31,613 nt of DNA from Chara braunii (Eukaryota > Streptophyta > Charophyceae > Charales > Characeae): assembly GCA_003427395.1 (NCBI GenBank), contig BFEA01000149.1:1855414-1887026 (forward strand), in the 5' to 3' direction. The position numbers were made by a program, and so were the translations under genes. Below the pieces are notes generated by a model. That model saw nothing but the letters and a program-made list of their open reading frames with translations, did not search any database and was not told the DNA's origin. Positions 29,386 to 31,613 of this stretch are shown piece by piece (the first letter of the stretch is position 1; each line of letters opens with the position of its first letter).

Positions 29386-31613
29386 TTAGCTCATATGGAA
29401 TCGTGCAATCAAGATGGTCCTTACCATATCATTGTCGAGACGTCCAGGTTGGTAGTTAGATTTGTTAAAAAAGACTTTCTCGACAATCTTCCAGCATTCT
29501 CTCTTGCCAAAGCCGTTATCAACCATGGTCTGAACTAAAGTATGAATCTCGTAGGCAACCTCCTGTTCATCGGAGCATAAGAGTAGGACGAGTACTGTCT
29601 GCGCGGTCAGGATCTGTAGCGATTGTGCAATGCTGCGATTGGACTTGAATTTCATGAATTTGACAGGGTTGAAATTAAATCCTTTCTTCTTATCATGTTT
29701 CGAGGTGGCAAAGGTGCCATCAGTAGTTGAGATGATCGAAAGCGTGATATTGAGGAAGTTAGCTACCAATCCATGACCATCTTCTTTGACTTCCGTGGTT
29801 TGTTTTATTTCGATGAATTCATGTGGGTAGATCTTTCTTTCAGGAATCATGCCAGGTACCCCATCCTTGAGAAAACCTGTGATGACCACGTTATTCAACG
29901 AGCATAGGTCATCGATATACCTGTAGGTTTCCTCAAAGCATTCGAGTGTCTGCCATTCCTCATTCTCAACCAGGTGCGAGATTAGTTGAAACTCACAAAG
30001 GATGGGTGAACTGGACAGTCCCATAGGGATCCCAAGGATCTGTCGCCAGACCCTGTTCCCCATCTGTACCACTGCATTGGAGATCAGCCAGTCACAAGCG
30101 GTGATGATCTCTTCCTCGTTGAAGTAGAGCATATCGAATTGTCTCTCCTGCTCCCTATCAATCCATTGCGGGTGCAACTAGCCGCTGGCAGAGACCGTGA
30201 TCGCAATCACATCTCTTGCAGTCCTGGCTCTTCTCCATTCCATGGCACAACCGACAAAGAATCTGATAGCGGTGATCATCCCGTCGTCCGAATCGTCCGT
30301 TGGGATCCTTTCAAAGCACCTGGTGACGTCTGCAGTGAAGATGGAGTACACATGCCGAGAGAGATTGGCGACGAATTCACCGATAGATGCGATTGGCCAC
30401 CAATAGTTCGGTCTGACTCCGTGTTCTGCGAGGATCTCGTCGCTCTTCCCTGCGCAGGGCGTCTGTACGTCTGTCGCGAGGAACTTCAGAAGGCAAGTGC
30501 ACACGTCGACAACAGGTGAAAGGACTAATCCTGCCGTGTTGGTAATCCATCTGAAAGTCTCCTTATGAGCCTTGCACACGACCATGAGGTGTGGCAGGGG
30601 CAGGGACTCTTCTGTGTGCTTGATTGGTGCGAAGGTACTGGCCTCGTCAGCAAGTCTGCTGCAGATCGCCGCATGTTGCTGCTGGAGTGAAGTGAAATCC
30701 GGACCGGAGAGTCGTTCCATCGCTAACTTCCAGATAAAGTTAACACAGACGAACGTCGGGGAGTGCGGTGCCTTGTCCGTTGGGCAAACGAGGAACCTCT
30801 CGGTCATCCACTCGATCTCCTTCCTGACCGGGACGCTGTTAATGGGTTCTTCCTTGATGTGCCTGTGCTGAGCATGATACTGCCTGATGCACACATTGGC
30901 TTTGCCCATCACATAGTTCTTCACTAGCTTCTCTTCCTCCATTGAGAGCTCCTCGTCGCATACCCTGGTAGTCAGGATACATCTGAGTGCTTCCTCGATC
31001 TCTCCCAAGGCAAACTCTTCATCCAACGCCCTCATCAGTATGTGATTGAGTCCCGCATTCATCATGAGTTGCAGCTGGCCGTTGTTCGTGATGCCTGTGT
31101 CTGCAGTTATAACATGCATAACTCCTTCTGCAGGAAGTAGCCTCAAGGCGGCAGGATTCAGAAAAACTGCATGTCTGCCTGCTCCGCAAGTGCAGCCTTC
31201 GAGATCGTAGTTAGCTTCTCACTCCGCAATCTTGAATTTACGGAACACCCTCCCTGGCTTGCAGATTTTGGCGCCTAGCGGCTCATCGTACTTCCATCCA
31301 ATGGCCACCTCGTCCAGCCAACGGCTCGATTTCTCCCCCATTATCTGTCTTAATCCTTCGACCACCAGCTGTCTCAAATGCACTGCTTCCATGAGCCTGC
31401 TCGTATACCTAATATGCACGAATTCCCTTCTCTCTTGTTTCTTCCTGCACAAGGCCAGTCTTCCGGAAAGTAATCGAACCATTTGGCCACCTTCCTCCTG
31501 CTTGAAGCGTTCGTCCTGCGCATCGAACATGACTCCATCGAAGAAATCGACAGGCTCGTGAATGGACCAATCATCCGAGCAGGGGTACGCCCAGGGGGGT
31601 ACTTGCTCGTTGT
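29386..31613 (-). pseudogene. reverse transcriptase ORF of a non-LTR, non-LINE family (partial, two stops)
   Basis: One minus-strand frame stays open from the window edge (31613) to a stop at 29386, about 741 codons, apart from TGA at 31219-31221 and TAG at 30178-30180. A Cys pair and HVITADTGITNN segment lie at about 31080-31190. Then come CPTDKAPHSPTFVCVNFIWK (fingers) and HLMVVCKAHKETFRWITNT. Motif A is FTADVTRCFERIP (catalytic Asp near 30330), motif B GIPMGLSSSPI and motif C YRYIDDLC (29919-29908). A thumb-like KHDKKKGFNFNPVKF...SNRSIAQ segment follows. The lack of an F/YxDD tail typical of Ty3 or L1, and the HVITGD-like and YDKR.DF.F-like regions, fit a eukaryotic RT family close in style to Penelope-like or TERT-type enzymes. 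No GIY-YIG endonuclease is seen downstream in the frame. N-terminus outside the window. Confidence 0.8.

Noticed and set aside
29226-29480. Plus-strand frames across the GT repeat
   Set aside because: Microsatellite translation (alternating Cys/Val) with no conserved content.
12159-31221. Alternative nuclear genetic code (TAG or TGA as sense)
   Set aside because: Both TAG and TGA interrupt frames, together with frameshifts and lost catalytic residues, so ordinary decay explains the stops.

Overview
The window is nuclear, non-coding eukaryotic DNA made almost entirely of nested and decayed mobile elements. I recognise no intact host gene. Ty3-type gag-pol, a primer-binding site resembling the initiator-tRNA-Met complement, LINE fragments, tRNA-derived repeats and many microsatellites point to a large, repeat-rich plant or algal genome. 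A charophyte green alga such as Chara is my best guess, by resemblance only.

Layout. 0-1.4 kb: microsatellites, two tRNA-like modules and a TGACG-motif array. About 1.4-11.9 kb: a degenerate Ty3/gypsy-type element on the minus strand (element A). In transcription order it carries a tRNA-iMet-like PBS (11.9 kb), gag, aspartic protease, RT, RNase H, a PHD-like finger, integrase, integrase C-terminus and a third ORF (ORF3). ORF3 starts in an ATGA overlap with the end of pol, and an LTR end follows at 1707. The RT is split by a T-tailed insertion (6738-8675) flanked by an 8-bp candidate target duplication. 12.1-13.0 kb: the head of a second element (element B), with a 181-bp LTR whose arms are 62-bp inverted repeats, a PBS and a gag fragment.

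13.0-15.3 and 17.4-19.75 kb: two direct copies of a 2.3-kb LTR (TG...CA) holding a minus-strand TATA box and an unexplained ORF. The second copy is followed by a second, homologous ORF3, so it is the 3' LTR of another element. An uncut Nextera mate-pair junction adapter sits inside the first copy at 13838-13875, so the assembly is chimeric or wrongly filled there. 15.3-17.4 kb holds tRNA-like repeats and a 110-bp tandem repeat with an inverted partial copy. 20.76-22.94 kb: a LINE fragment (endonuclease end and linker to RT) interrupted by a C-rich and CAG-rich repeat block.

23.0-27.1 kb: a microsatellite-rich block with a hammerhead-ribozyme core (minus strand, 23468-23504), three members of a terminal-inverted-repeat transposon family set in (TA)n tracts, and copies of a 70-bp repeat next to the ribozyme. 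27.1-29.2 kb: no gene recognised. 29.4-31.6 kb: a long minus-strand reverse-transcriptase ORF of a non-LTR, non-LINE type (Penelope- or TERT-like by motif style). Two in-frame stops interrupt it and it runs off the window edge.

Most promising leads: the hammerhead core, the conserved ORF3 family, the RT at the right edge, the palindromic LTR, the conserved ORF inside the 2.3-kb LTR, and the PHD-like finger ahead of the integrase.
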